64,000 bases of DNA from positions 1,246,638 to 1,310,637 of the forward strand of contig NZ_JBDPZC010000001.1 in the NCBI RefSeq assembly GCF_039872765.1, written 5' to 3'. Origin of the DNA: Roseateles_B flavus (GTDB taxonomy: Bacteria > Pseudomonadota > Gammaproteobacteria > Burkholderiales > Burkholderiaceae_C). Every line of letters starts with the position of its first letter. Position 1 is the first letter of the stretch. Below, in pieces: positions 23,980 to 32,955 of the stretch. A program made the position numbers and the translations under genes. The notes beneath the pieces were generated by a model. It saw only the letters and a program-made list of their open reading frames with translations, did no database searches and was not told the DNA's origin.

Positions 23980-25902
23980 ATGAGCTTTCCCTTGCTGCAG
24001 ACCATCGCCAGCCCCGCCGACCTGCGTCGCCTGCCGCGTGCGCAGCTCAAGCAGCTGGCTGACGAGCTGCGCGCCTACGTGCTGGAGAGCGTGTCCAAGA
24101 CCGGCGGCCATCTGGGCTCCAACCTGGGCACGGTCGAGCTGACGGTTGCACTGCACTACGTGTTCAACACGCCCGAGGACCGCCTGGTCTGGGACGTGGG
24201 CCACCAGACCTATCCGCACAAGGTGCTGACGGGCCGGCGCGATCGCATGTCCGGCCTGCGCCAGCTGGGCGGCATCAGCGGCTTCCCGCGCCGCGACGAA
24301 AGCGAATACGACACCTTCGGCACCGGCCATTCCTCCACCTCGATCTCCGCCGCCCATGGCATGGCCATGGCGGCCAAGATCAAGGGCGAGGACCGCAAGG
24401 CCGTGGCCATCATCGGCGACGGCGCCATGACCGCGGGCATGGCCTTCGAGGCGCTGAACAACGCAGGCGTGGCCCACGGCGGCCTGATGGGCGATGTGCT
24501 CGTCATCCTGAACGACAACGACATGTCGATCAGCCCGCCCGTCGGCGCCCTCAACAAATACCTGGCCCGCCTGATGAGCGGCAGCTTCTACGCCGCCGCC
24601 CGCGAAGGCGCCAAGAGCGTGCTCAAGAACACGCCGCTGTACGAGTTCGCCCGCCGCTTCGAGGAGCACACCAAGGGCATGGTGGTGCCCGGCACCATCT
24701 TCGAGGAGTTCGGTTTCAACTACGTCGGCCCCATCGACGGTCATGACCTCGACTCCCTGATCCCCACCCTGGAGAACCTGCGCGACCGCGGCGGCCCGCA
24801 GTTCCTGCACGTGGTCACGAAGAAGGGCGCCGGCTACAAGCTGGCGGAGGCCGACCCGGTCAAGTACCACGCCGCCTCGGGCAAGTTCGACCCGGCCGTG
24901 GGCTTCGTCAAGTCCGCCACGCCGGCCAAGCCGACCTTCACCCAGATCTTCGGCGAGTGGCTGTGCGACATGGCCGAGCAGGACCCGCGCCTGGTGGGCA
25001 TCACGCCGGCCATGCGCGAGGGCTCGGGCATGGTGGACTTCCACAAGCGCTTCCCGACCCGCTACCACGACGTCGGCATCGCCGAGCAGCACTCGGTGAC
25101 CTTCGCCGCGGGCCTGGCCTGCGAGGGCCTGAAGCCCGTCGTGGCCATCTACTCGACCTTCCTGCAGCGCGCCTACGACCAGCTGATCCATGACGTGGCC
25201 CTGCAGAACCTGGACGTGCTCTTCGCCCTGGACCGCGCCGGCCTGGTCGGCGCGGACGGCGCCACGCACGCCGGCAACTACGACATCGCCTTCACCCGCT
25301 GCATTCCGCTGATGAGCGTGCTGACCCCGGCCGACGAGAACGAGTGCCGCCAGGCGCTCTACACCGGCTACCAGCACGAAGGTCCGGTGACGGTGCGCTA
25401 TCCGCGCGGCGCCGGCGTGGGCACGGCCATCGAGAAGGACATGAAGGCCTGGCCCTGGGGCAAGGGCGAGATCCGCCGGGAGTCCGGCAGGCCGCAAGGC
25501 CGCGCCGGCGCGCCGCGCATCGCCATCCTGGCCTTCGGCACGGTGCTGTACCCGGCCCTGCAGGCCGCCGAGCAGCTGGACGCCTCCGTGGCCAATATGC
25601 GCTTCGTGAAGCCGCTGGACGTCGAGCTGGTCCGCCAGCTGGCCGAAAGCCACGATGCCCTGGTGACAGTCGAGGAGGGCTGCATCATGGGCGGCGCCGG
25701 CAGCGCCGTGATGGAGGCCCTGCAGTCCATGGGCCTGAACCTGCCGGTGCTGCAGCTGGGCCTGCCGGACCAGTTCGTCGAGCATGGCGACCCGGCCAAG
25801 CTGATGGCCATGTGCGGCCTGGATGCGGCGGGCATCGCCCAGTCCATCCTGCAGCGCTTCGGCGCGCGGCCCGAGCTGCTGCGCCCGGCCGTCAACGAGT
25901 GA
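23980..25902 (+). CDS. dxs: 1-deoxy-D-xylulose-5-phosphate synthase
   Basis: A 640-aa thiamine-diphosphate enzyme, first step of the MEP isoprenoid pathway (pyruvate plus glyceraldehyde-3-phosphate). Seen: SKTGGHLGSNLG and DVGHQTYPHKVLTGRR in the N-terminal domain, the ThDP motif GDGAMTAGMAFEALNNAG, and the transketolase-like central domain with DVGIAEQHSVTFAAG and DRAGLVGADGATH. The C-terminal transketolase domain ends near residue 630. Length and motif order are complete. Confidence 0.98.
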   Translation: MSFPLLQTIASPADLRRLPRAQLKQLADELRAYVLESVSKTGGHLGSNLGTVELTVALHYVFNTPEDRLVWDVGHQTYPHKVLTGRRDRMSGLRQLGGISGFPRRDESEYDTFGTGHSSTSISAAHGMAMAAKIKGEDRKAVAIIGDGAMTAGMAFEALNNAGVAHGGLMGDVLVILNDNDMSISPPVGALNKYLARLMSGSFYAAAREGAKSVLKNTPLYEFARRFEEHTKGMVVPGTIFEEFGFNYVGPIDGHDLDSLIPTLENLRDRGGPQFLHVVTKKGAGYKLAEADPVKYHAASGKFDPAVGFVKSATPAKPTFTQIFGEWLCDMAEQDPRLVGITPAMREGSGMVDFHKRFPTRYHDVGIAEQHSVTFAAGLACEGLKPVVAIYSTFLQRAYDQLIHDVALQNLDVLFALDRAGLVGADGATHAGNYDIAFTRCIPLMSVLTPADENECRQALYTGYQHEGPVTVRYPRGAGVGTAIEKDMKAWPWGKGEIRRESGRPQGRAGAPRIAILAFGTVLYPALQAAEQLDASVANMRFVKPLDVELVRQLAESHDALVTVEEGCIMGGAGSAVMEALQSMGLNLPVLQLGLPDQFVEHGDPAKLMAMCGLDAAGIAQSILQRFGARPELLRPAVNE

Positions 25903-26053
25903 GGACGCGGGCAGGCCTGCGGGCCTGCCGCCCCTGCCGGCGCCCGATGTCACGCGGCAGGCATTTTTAGAGACCTTGCCCGCACGGGTTTCCCCGGGTC
26001 GTGTCATGCTTGCGGCTTCCGGTGCTTCCCCTGGCCGGCCGTATTCCCCGCTT

Positions 26054-26848
26054 ATGAACCAAGTCACCAGCAGTCTCCACATCCCCGACACCCAGAGCGA
26101 GCGCGACGAGCGTCACCTCGTGATCCAGCGCGTCGGCGTCAAGGATGTGCGCTATCCGCTGCAACTGCGCCTGGACCGCGACACCCAGCCCACCGTGGGC
26201 ACCTGGGCCCTGGACGTGATGCTGCCTGCCGAGAAGAAGGGCACCCACATGTCCCGCTTCGTGGCCTGGCTGGATGCGCTGAAGCAGCCGCTGGACGCCG
26301 CCGTGCTGCGCGCCCTGCACGAGGAGATGCTGGCCAAGCTGGAAGCGCGCGAGGGCCGCATCGAAGTCCGCTTCACCTTCTTCCTGCGCAAGCGCGCGCC
26401 GGTCTCGGGCATCGAGAGCCTGCTGGACTACCAGGGCGCCTTCATCACCGAGACCCGCGAGGGGCGCAGCCGCGTGTGGCTGGAGATCGCGGCGCCGGTG
26501 AAGAGCCTGTGCCCCTGCTCCAAGGAAATCTCCGACTACGGCGCCCACAACCAGCGCTCGCTGGTGACCATCCGCGTCGAGCTGCTGGACGACAGCCTGG
26601 GCCTGGCCGAGCTGGTGCGTGCCGCCGAGCTCAGCGCGTCCAGCGAGATCTGGCCCCTGCTGAAGCGGGCCGATGAAAAGTGGATCACCGAGCACGCCTA
26701 CGAAAACCCCAAGTTCGTTGAGGACCTGGTGCGTGACGTGGCCCTGCGCCTCAACGCCGAGCCGCGCATCGGAGCCTACCGGGCCGAGGTGGAGAACTTC
26801 GAGTCCATCCACAACCACAGCGCCTACGCCTGCATCGAGCGCGCCTGA
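26054..26848 (+). CDS. folE2: GTP cyclohydrolase FolE2 (type IB)
   Basis: A 264-aa enzyme making dihydroneopterin triphosphate from GTP for folate synthesis. The metal-site Cys is in LCPCSKEISDYGAHNQRS, and the N-terminal segment VIQRVGVKDVRYPL is typical of type IB enzymes. These can use metals other than zinc and are often expressed under zinc limitation. ATG 26054 fits family alignments; an upstream ATG at 26006 is possible. The ribosome-binding site is weak. It follows dxs by about 150 bp on the same strand and may be read through from it. No Zur box recognised. Confidence 0.95.
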   Translation: MNQVTSSLHIPDTQSERDERHLVIQRVGVKDVRYPLQLRLDRDTQPTVGTWALDVMLPAEKKGTHMSRFVAWLDALKQPLDAAVLRALHEEMLAKLEAREGRIEVRFTFFLRKRAPVSGIESLLDYQGAFITETREGRSRVWLEIAAPVKSLCPCSKEISDYGAHNQRSLVTIRVELLDDSLGLAELVRAAELSASSEIWPLLKRADEKWITEHAYENPKFVEDLVRDVALRLNAEPRIGAYRAEVENFESIHNHSAYACIERA

Positions 26849-27464
26849 GCGCCTGCATCTGGCTGTCGTCAGGGGGCAGCGCGCGGCTCATGCCCGCTGC
26901 GCCCGCGGCCCGGCCCTCGGCGCAGGCCCGCCCCGGCCCGCTCTGCGGCATCGACGCCACAGTCCCCACCGCCGCGCCGGTCCGGACTTGCCCCTAGCTC
27001 CGTGAATTGTTGGCAGAGTGGCCCGCGCGAGGCCGAATTTTCTTCGGCGCCAGGCGGCCCCGTCCGAGGACGCGCCCGCACCGCTTCTCAGGGTCCCTCC
27101 GGAGGCGCGGGCCGTGTGCGAGGGCCGGATCGGCCTGACGGGCGGCTGGCAATGGGCGGGCGCCCCTATCTGCGTTCGCCAGTAGCGAATGCGGTGTTCG
27201 TGCCTTCGGTGTGCTAGCGAATTCCCGAGTTCCGCACCACAGGGATAGGGCGCGAGTGTGGCCTGCAGGCCTCACCATTCTTGCGCCGGAAATTAGCGAA
27301 ACATTCTGTAATCCGCTCCCAAGAATGCGATCTGCCAGACAGCGGATCTTCTGAAATCCGCGCCCGGCAAGCGCCGCGCCGGCCTCACGGCTGGTGTCAC
27401 AAGAGACGAGGGACTGGCCGCCACATACCTACATCAACGGTGGCCGCATGCAGGAGTACTTGAA
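26849..27464. other. Long leader of the TonB-dependent receptor gene
   Basis: 616 bp without a supportable protein gene. The heptamer TAGCGAA occurs three times on the plus strand (27183-27189, 27215-27221, 27294-27300). A six-codon ORF (27448-27468) overlaps the receptor start by ATGA, and AGGAG inside it is the receptor's ribosome-binding site. G+C drops from about 27000 on, consistent with promoter and 5' UTR. I recognise no known riboswitch. Confidence 0.5.
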
Positions 27465-30092
27465 ATGAATCATTCCTTGGGTAAACGCCGGGCCCTGGCC
27501 CTGGGCACCGTGGCTGCCGCTGCCGCCTTTGCTTGCACCGCCGGCCATGCCGACGAGGCGCCGAAGCAGCTGGAGCGCGTGGTGATCGTCGGCTCCAACC
27601 TGAAGCGCATCGACGCCGAAGGCCCGTCGCCGGTGCAGGTGTACAAGCGCGCGGACATCGAGGCGACCGGCGCCACCACGCTGGTGGACGCCCTGTTCAC
27701 CATGAGCTCGACGACCGGCGGCTTCGACGGCACCAACAGCAATTCCTTCGCCCCCGGCGCCGCCGCCGTGTCGCTGCGCGGCATGGGCGAGAAGAACGTG
27801 CTGGTGCTGCTGAACGGCCGCCGCCTGGCCAACTACGGTTTTGCGCAAGGCACCGATTCCACCTTCGTGGACCTGAACAGCCTGCCGCTGTCGGCCATCG
27901 ACGAGATCCAGGTGCTGCGCGACGGCGCTTCCGCCATCTACGGCTCGGACGCCGTGGCCGGCGTGATCAACTTCGTGACCCGCCGCGACTTCAAGGGTCT
28001 GGAGCTGGGCGCCAAGTACTCGCAGAACACCGCGGGCGACCTGAAGACCGGTTCGGCCAACATCACCGCCGGCTTCGGCGATCTGGGCCGTGACCGCTTC
28101 AACCTGCTGGCCACGCTGGACCTCTACCAGCGCGGCGCCAAGATCGCCGGCAAGCACGAGTTCACCCGCACGAACGACCTGCGCTCCATCGGCGGCCAGG
28201 ACAACCGGGCCACCGATCGGAGCCCGGGCTCCTACTACAACGTCGGCACCGGCGAGCGCCATGCCATGCCCGGCTGCGCGGCACCTTCCGTCGTCGAGGT
28301 GGACGACCGTGGCGACGAATACTGCCGCACCGACGTCGATGGCGGCACCAAGCTCACGCCCAACCTGAAGCGCGCTACCGGCATCCTGGTCGGCACCTTC
28401 GAGCTGAGCAAGGACACGCAGCTCTTCGGCGAACTCTCGCTGAACCGCAACAAGACCGACTGGGCTGACAGCTACTCCAGCATCGAGACCTACCAGGCTG
28501 ACCGCTACATCATGCCGGACTGGGGCTCCTACAAGCCCGCGCTCGGCGGTGGCGAAGCGCTGATGGTGTTCCGCTCGGTGTACGAGGCCGGCCGCTCGCA
28601 GTCCCATGCCACCTCGGACAACACCCGCGTGCTCGCCGGTGCCCGGGGCTCCTTCGGCAACTATGACTGGGAAGCTGCCGCGAGCTACAGCAACAACGCC
28701 CTGTCCCTGGGACAGGACGGACTGCTCAAGCGCGATGCCGTCACCCAGGCCCTGAAGACCGGCAGCTACGACCCCTTCGCGCTGAAGAACCCCGAATCGG
28801 CCTGGCGCCCCCTGCTGACCTCGGTGGAGCGCACGGCTTCGTCCAAGCTGAGCACGCTGGACGCCAAGATCAGCAATCCCGAGGCCTTCAAGCTGGGCGG
28901 CCCGGTGGGCATTGCCGCGGGCGTGCAGTTCATGAGCGAGTCCATGCGTGACACGCCGGATGCGCAGATCCAGGCTCACAACATCGAGAACTATGGCGGC
29001 ACCGGTTCGGATGGCAGCCGTCGCGTGAGCTCGGCCTTCGTCGAGATGAGCCTGCTGCCGATCAAGAAGCTGGAAGTGCAGCTGGCCCTGCGCAGCGACC
29101 ACTACAGCGACTTCGGCAACACCGTGAACCCCAAGCTGGCCGTGGCCTTCCGCCCTACGGACAGCCTGCTGCTGCGCGGTGGCTACAACACGGCCTTCAA
29201 GGCGCCGACCCTGCCCCAGATGCACATGGCCGAGACCACGGCCTACTCCTCGGGCGTGGCCGACTGGGTGCGCTGCCGTCCGCTGGGCTACGGGCCCGAC
29301 CAGTGCCACTACTACCCCAAGATGCTGCTGGTCTCGAACACGGAACTGAAGCCGGAGAAGACCAAGATCGCCTCCTTCGGCGCCGTGTTCAACCCGACGC
29401 GCGACTTCCTGCTGAGCCTGGACTACTACCGTCTCGAGCAGCGTGACGCGATCCAGCTGCTGGACGGCCAGTACCTGCTGGACCACGAGTTCGACACCCC
29501 GGGCTTCGACAAGCTGGTGATCCGTGATCCGCGCAATCCCGCGCTGGAGGCACGCTTCCCCGGCCTGCGCCATGGCCGCCTCAACACCATCGTCACGCCC
29601 TTCATCAACGTGGGCCGCGTGAAGACCGATGGTGCCGACATCGAGGGCCGCTACGCCTTCGAGCTGGCCGGTGGCAAGTTCTCGCTGCGCAACGAACTGA
29701 ACTACCAGTTCCATTTCAAGCAGTCCGACGTGCAGGACCAGGACCCGACCGAACGCCTGGACAGCTACTACCGCCCGAAGTGGCGCAATGTGCTGAGCCT
29801 GGGCTACGAGCGCGGCGCCTGGGCCGGCAGCCTGCGTGCGAACACCAGCGCCAGCGTCCTGAACATCGACGATCCCACGCACATCATGGACGGCCAGGAA
29901 GTGGACCGCCTGCCCAGCTACACCACGCTGGACTTCAACGTCCGCTACAAGGGCTTCAAGAACATGGTGGTCAATGCCGGCATCACCAACTTCACCGACA
30001 AGCGCTCGCGCTTCTCGACGCAGTACGGCAGCTTCCTGGACAGCACCGACGGCCCCAACGCCTACGTCAGCGTCCGCTATTCCTTCTATTGA
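27465..30092 (+). CDS. TonB-dependent outer-membrane receptor
   Basis: An 875-aa outer-membrane beta-barrel transporter. The signal peptide ends near AGHA (about residue 29), and mature residues LERVVIVGSNLKRID form the TonB-box/plug start. The plug carries VSLRGMGEKNVLVLLNGRRLA and DEIQVLRDGASAIYGSDAVAGVINFVT, both hallmark segments. The barrel ends in the expected aromatic residue (VRYSFY). Substrate unknown: relatives take up siderophores, cobalamin, sugars or peptides. It has a single-gene layout with a strong terminator and a long leader. A double-glycine-leader peptide gene faces it from downstream. Confidence 0.95.
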   Translation: MNHSLGKRRALALGTVAAAAAFACTAGHADEAPKQLERVVIVGSNLKRIDAEGPSPVQVYKRADIEATGATTLVDALFTMSSTTGGFDGTNSNSFAPGAAAVSLRGMGEKNVLVLLNGRRLANYGFAQGTDSTFVDLNSLPLSAIDEIQVLRDGASAIYGSDAVAGVINFVTRRDFKGLELGAKYSQNTAGDLKTGSANITAGFGDLGRDRFNLLATLDLYQRGAKIAGKHEFTRTNDLRSIGGQDNRATDRSPGSYYNVGTGERHAMPGCAAPSVVEVDDRGDEYCRTDVDGGTKLTPNLKRATGILVGTFELSKDTQLFGELSLNRNKTDWADSYSSIETYQADRYIMPDWGSYKPALGGGEALMVFRSVYEAGRSQSHATSDNTRVLAGARGSFGNYDWEAAASYSNNALSLGQDGLLKRDAVTQALKTGSYDPFALKNPESAWRPLLTSVERTASSKLSTLDAKISNPEAFKLGGPVGIAAGVQFMSESMRDTPDAQIQAHNIENYGGTGSDGSRRVSSAFVEMSLLPIKKLEVQLALRSDHYSDFGNTVNPKLAVAFRPTDSLLLRGGYNTAFKAPTLPQMHMAETTAYSSGVADWVRCRPLGYGPDQCHYYPKMLLVSNTELKPEKTKIASFGAVFNPTRDFLLSLDYYRLEQRDAIQLLDGQYLLDHEFDTPGFDKLVIRDPRNPALEARFPGLRHGRLNTIVTPFINVGRVKTDGADIEGRYAFELAGGKFSLRNELNYQFHFKQSDVQDQDPTERLDSYYRPKWRNVLSLGYERGAWAGSLRANTSASVLNIDDPTHIMDGQEVDRLPSYTTLDFNVRYKGFKNMVVNAGITNFTDKRSRFSTQYGSFLDSTDGPNAYVSVRYSFY

Positions 30093-30128
30093 TCCGGCAC
30101 GGGGGCGACCCCGTCCTGATTCCCACGG

Positions 30129-30150
30129 GGCCCGCGCAAGCGGGCCTTTT
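30129..30150 (+). terminator. Rho-independent terminator of the TonB-dependent receptor
   Basis: A perfect 7-bp GC stem (30129-30135/30140-30146) with a GCAA loop is followed by five T. It lies about 37 bases past the receptor stop. Confidence 0.92.
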
Positions 30151-30258
30151 TCATTTCGCAGGCGCCAATGAAAAGTGCCCGCCGCAAGTCATGCGGCGGG
30201 CACCGAGGTGCTCAGCGCTGTCGCGCTGAGTGGGTGTCTTGAATCGGTGGCGCTGCTC

Positions 30259-30435
30259 TTACAGCGGAGGAGGGGACGTCTCGTCGGGTTCCGGCGTCAG
30301 GCGATCCTTGCGGGGCGGGTCGAACAGAGCACCACCGTCGCCGGGCTTGTTGCTGCTGCCGTCGATGGTGACCGTGGGCAGGGTGTTGGTGCCGCCAGCG
30401 ACGGCCAGCAGTTCGTCAAGACTCAGTGCGATCAT
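30259..30435 (-). CDS. 58-aa double-glycine-leader peptide (bacteriocin-type precursor)
   Basis: A small secreted-peptide candidate. Start ATG 30435 has an excellent ribosome-binding site (AAGGGAGA, four bases away). Residues 1-15, MIALSLDELLAVAGG, match the double-glycine leader cleaved by C39 peptidase-ABC exporters (hydrophobic L/V positions, E/D-L, terminal GG). The 43-residue mature part (TNTLPTVTIDG...) has nine prolines, no cysteine and a net charge of about -3, so it is neither a lanthipeptide nor a typical cationic microcin. No exporter/protease, maturation or immunity gene is in the window. A longer in-frame ORF to 30567 lacks a ribosome-binding site. The gene is real-looking; activity is unknown. 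Confidence 0.75.
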   Translation of the reverse strand: MIALSLDELLAVAGGTNTLPTVTIDGSSNKPGDGGALFDPPRKDRLTPEPDETSPPPL

Positions 30436-30662
30436 GGATCTCCCTTTTTTGGATGATTCGAGTTGGTTTGGATGCCATCGGCTGGTGCAACTGGCATGAC
30501 CCAGGATCACACCGAACTCGCAGGTGGGCGGCCTCTGCGCCTTCTGCCCACCGACGAGCTCTGCCATGGTGAAGGGATTCTAGTCAGGCGCTAACGCCAG
30601 AAATGCATGCCTTGCACTCGCTGTGCGAGGAGCGGGCAGACGCACCGCGCGGCGGGCACCGC
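30436..30662. other. Region between lysR and the double-glycine peptide gene
   Basis: 227 bp upstream of the peptide on the minus strand. The peptide's ribosome-binding site lies next to a run of six A. A TAGAAT-like -10 (30584-30579, minus strand) lies close downstream of an inverted repeat around GCGTTAGCGCC. I cannot assign a promoter with confidence. No other gene is supportable. Confidence 0.35.
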
Positions 30663-31583
30663 TCAATGTGGTGGCAGGGCTTGGCGGGCCGCAGCGGCTT
30701 CCTCCTGAATGGCCTGGCACAGACTCGCCCGCAGCGCATGACGGCTGCGCAGCAGCGGCCGGATGATATAGATCCGATAGGGCACCGACACCCGCAGCCG
30801 CCGCAGCTGCAGGCCCTGACCGCTGAACTGCAGCGCCGTCAGCGGGTTCAGGATGGACAGCCCCAGCCCCTGGCGCACGCATTCGCAGATGGCGGCGGCG
30901 CTGTGCGTCTCCAGCTGCAGGCGGCGGGCGATGCCGGCGGCTTCGAACAGGGCGTCGAGCTGCTGGCGGTAGGGGTCCTGGCTGGCCAGGCTGATGAAGG
31001 CCTGGCCGCGCAGGTCCTCCAGGGCCAGGCTGGCGTTCGCGAGCAGCGGGTGGCCGTCGGGCAGCACGCAGACCTCGTCGGCCTCGAACAGCAGCTCGCT
31101 GTGCGTGCCCGGCGGCGAGGTCGCCTGCTCGCTCAGGCCAAGGTCGTAGCGCTGCTCGCTGAGCCACTCCTCCAGCAGGGGCGACTCCTGCGGTGTGATG
31201 CTGATGCGCCCCTCGGGGGCCAGGTCTTGCCAGCGCTTGCAGGCGCCCGGCAGCAGGGCCTGGGTCAGGGCCGGCAGGCTCAGCAGCTCCAGCACGGTCT
31301 CGTGGCCCTGGGCCAGGGCGCGGGCCCGCTGCACGATGCGGTCCAGGCCGGCGTAGCTGCGCTGCACCTCTTCAAAAAGACTCAGGGCCGCCTGCGTGGG
31401 CTTGAGCCGGCCGCGCACGCGGTCGAACAGCGCATAGCCCAGCAGGAACTCCAGCCGGGCCAGCTCGCGGCTCAGCGTGGGCTGCGAGGTGTGAAGGGCG
31501 CGCGCCGCCTCGCTGACGCCGCCGCTGAGCATCAGGGCGCGGAAGATCTCGATGTGCCGGTGGCTGATCAGGTCGGGATTCAT
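30663..31583 (-). CDS. lysR: LysR-family activator of lysA
   Basis: A 306-aa LysR-type regulator. The N-terminal HTH is RHIEIFRALMLSGGVSEAAR with ALHTSQPTLSRELARLE. The effector domain shares several segments with E. coli LysR itself (FERVRGRLxPT-type region, ITPQESPLLEEWLSEQRYDLGL, ETHSAAAICECVRQGLG). E. coli LysR activates lysA in response to diaminopimelate and lysine levels. The divergent arrangement with lysA, 107 bp apart, supports the same role here. Confidence 0.95.
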   Translation of the reverse strand: MNPDLISHRHIEIFRALMLSGGVSEAARALHTSQPTLSRELARLEFLLGYALFDRVRGRLKPTQAALSLFEEVQRSYAGLDRIVQRARALAQGHETVLELLSLPALTQALLPGACKRWQDLAPEGRISITPQESPLLEEWLSEQRYDLGLSEQATSPPGTHSELLFEADEVCVLPDGHPLLANASLALEDLRGQAFISLASQDPYRQQLDALFEAAGIARRLQLETHSAAAICECVRQGLGLSILNPLTALQFSGQGLQLRRLRVSVPYRIYIIRPLLRSRHALRASLCQAIQEEAAAARQALPPH

Positions 31584-31690
31584 GCCGAAAGCATATCAAG
31601 CGTGAATACATGATGAACAAAATGCTATTTGCGGATATGGAAAGGCGCCTGCATGCTGTGAAGCATCCCAGACCTCTCCCGGTGCCGACC
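31584..31690. promoter_or_regulatory. lysR-lysA divergent promoter region
   Basis: An AT-rich stretch (about 31590-31640, with CATATCAAGCG and TACATGATGAACAAAATGC) is the likely LysR binding and promoter region for both genes. No unique T-N11-A box can be singled out by eye. Confidence 0.6.
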
Positions 31691-32935
31691 ATGACCCTGC
31701 CCCTCGATCCCGCCCGCATCCAGCAACTGGCCCAGCAGTTCGGCACGCCGCTGTGGACCTACGACGCGCCCACCATCCGCGAGCGCATCGCGGCGCTGAA
31801 GGCCTTCGACACCATCCGTTTCGCGCAGAAGGCCTGCTCCAACACCCACCTGCTGCGCCTCATGCGCGAGCAGGGTGTGAAGGTGGATGCGGTGTCGCGC
31901 GGCGAGATCCTGCGCGCCCTGGCCGCGGGCTACGAGCCTGGCACGCCGGGCCAGGAGATCGTCTTCACCGCCGACCTGCTGGACCGCGCGACGCTGGACA
32001 CCGTGGTGCAGCACCGCATCCCCGTGAACGCCGGCTCCATCGACATGCTGCGCCAGCTGGGCCCGCGCTCGCCGGGCCACCCGGTGTGGCTGCGCATCAA
32101 CCCCGGCTTCGGCCATGGCCACAGCAACAAGACCAACACCGGCGGCGAGCACAGCAAGCACGGCATCTGGCACGCCGAGCTGGGCGCCGCGCTGGCCGAG
32201 GTCAAGGCGCAGGGCCTGCAGCTGCATGGCCTGCACATGCACATCGGCTCCGGCGTGGACTACAGCCACCTGGCCCAGGTCTGCGATGCCATGGTCGATC
32301 TCGTGAAGCAGGTGAAGGCCGCGGGCCTGGACCTGCAGGCGATCTCCAGCGGCGGCGGGCTTTCCATCCCCTACCGGGAGGGCGACCCTGTGGTCGACAC
32401 CGCCCACTACTTCGGCCTCTGGGACAGCGCCCGCCACACGGCCCAGGCGCTGCTGGGCCACGCCCTGCATCTGGAGATCGAGCCGGGCCGCTACCTGGTG
32501 GCCGAGTGCGGCAGTCTGATCACCGAGGTGCGGGCAGTGAAGGATGCCGGCCGCAATCACTTCATGATGGTCGATGCCGGCTTCAACGAGCTGATGCGCC
32601 CCGCCATGTACGGCGCCTTCCACGCCATGAGCCTGGTGCCGCAGGACGGCGCCCAGCGCCCGCTGCAGCCCACCGTGGTGGCTGGCCCGCTGTGCGAATC
32701 CGGGGATGTGTTCACCCAGGGCGATGGCGGCGTGGTCCAGCCCCAGCCGCTGCCGCCGGCGCAGGTGGGCGACCTCCTGGTGATCCATGACACCGGGGCC
32801 TATGGCGCGTCCATGTCCAGCAACTACAACTCCCGGCCCCTCATCGCCGAGGTGCTGCTGGACGGGGGCGAGGCCCGCCTCATCCGCCGCCGGCAGACGG
32901 TGGAGGAACTGCTGGCCCTGGAGCAGGGGCTGTGA
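31691..32935 (+). CDS. lysA: Diaminopimelate decarboxylase
   Basis: A 414-aa PLP enzyme (fold type III) making lysine from meso-diaminopimelate. The PLP lysine is Lys47 in RFAQKACSN; other motifs are HMHIGSGVDY, SSGGGLSIPY, EPGRYLV and CESGDVF near the end. Long stretches (FGHGHSNKTNTGG, HDTGAYGASMSSNYNSRPL) match the E. coli-type LysA rather than the longer types common elsewhere. ATG 31691 is the likely start; an in-frame ATG at 31610 lies in the promoter region. It is regulated by the divergent lysR. Confidence 0.96.
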   Translation: MTLPLDPARIQQLAQQFGTPLWTYDAPTIRERIAALKAFDTIRFAQKACSNTHLLRLMREQGVKVDAVSRGEILRALAAGYEPGTPGQEIVFTADLLDRATLDTVVQHRIPVNAGSIDMLRQLGPRSPGHPVWLRINPGFGHGHSNKTNTGGEHSKHGIWHAELGAALAEVKAQGLQLHGLHMHIGSGVDYSHLAQVCDAMVDLVKQVKAAGLDLQAISSGGGLSIPYREGDPVVDTAHYFGLWDSARHTAQALLGHALHLEIEPGRYLVAECGSLITEVRAVKDAGRNHFMMVDAGFNELMRPAMYGAFHAMSLVPQDGAQRPLQPTVVAGPLCESGDVFTQGDGGVVQPQPLPPAQVGDLLVIHDTGAYGASMSSNYNSRPLIAEVLLDGGEARLIRRRQTVEELLALEQGL

Positions 32936-32955
32936 CGGCCGCGTGACAGAAATTT

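Noticed and set aside
30436..30567. 44-residue N-terminal extension of the double-glycine peptide
   Set aside because: No ribosome-binding site at 30567, and the extension would place the leader motif internally; the site before 30435 is far better.
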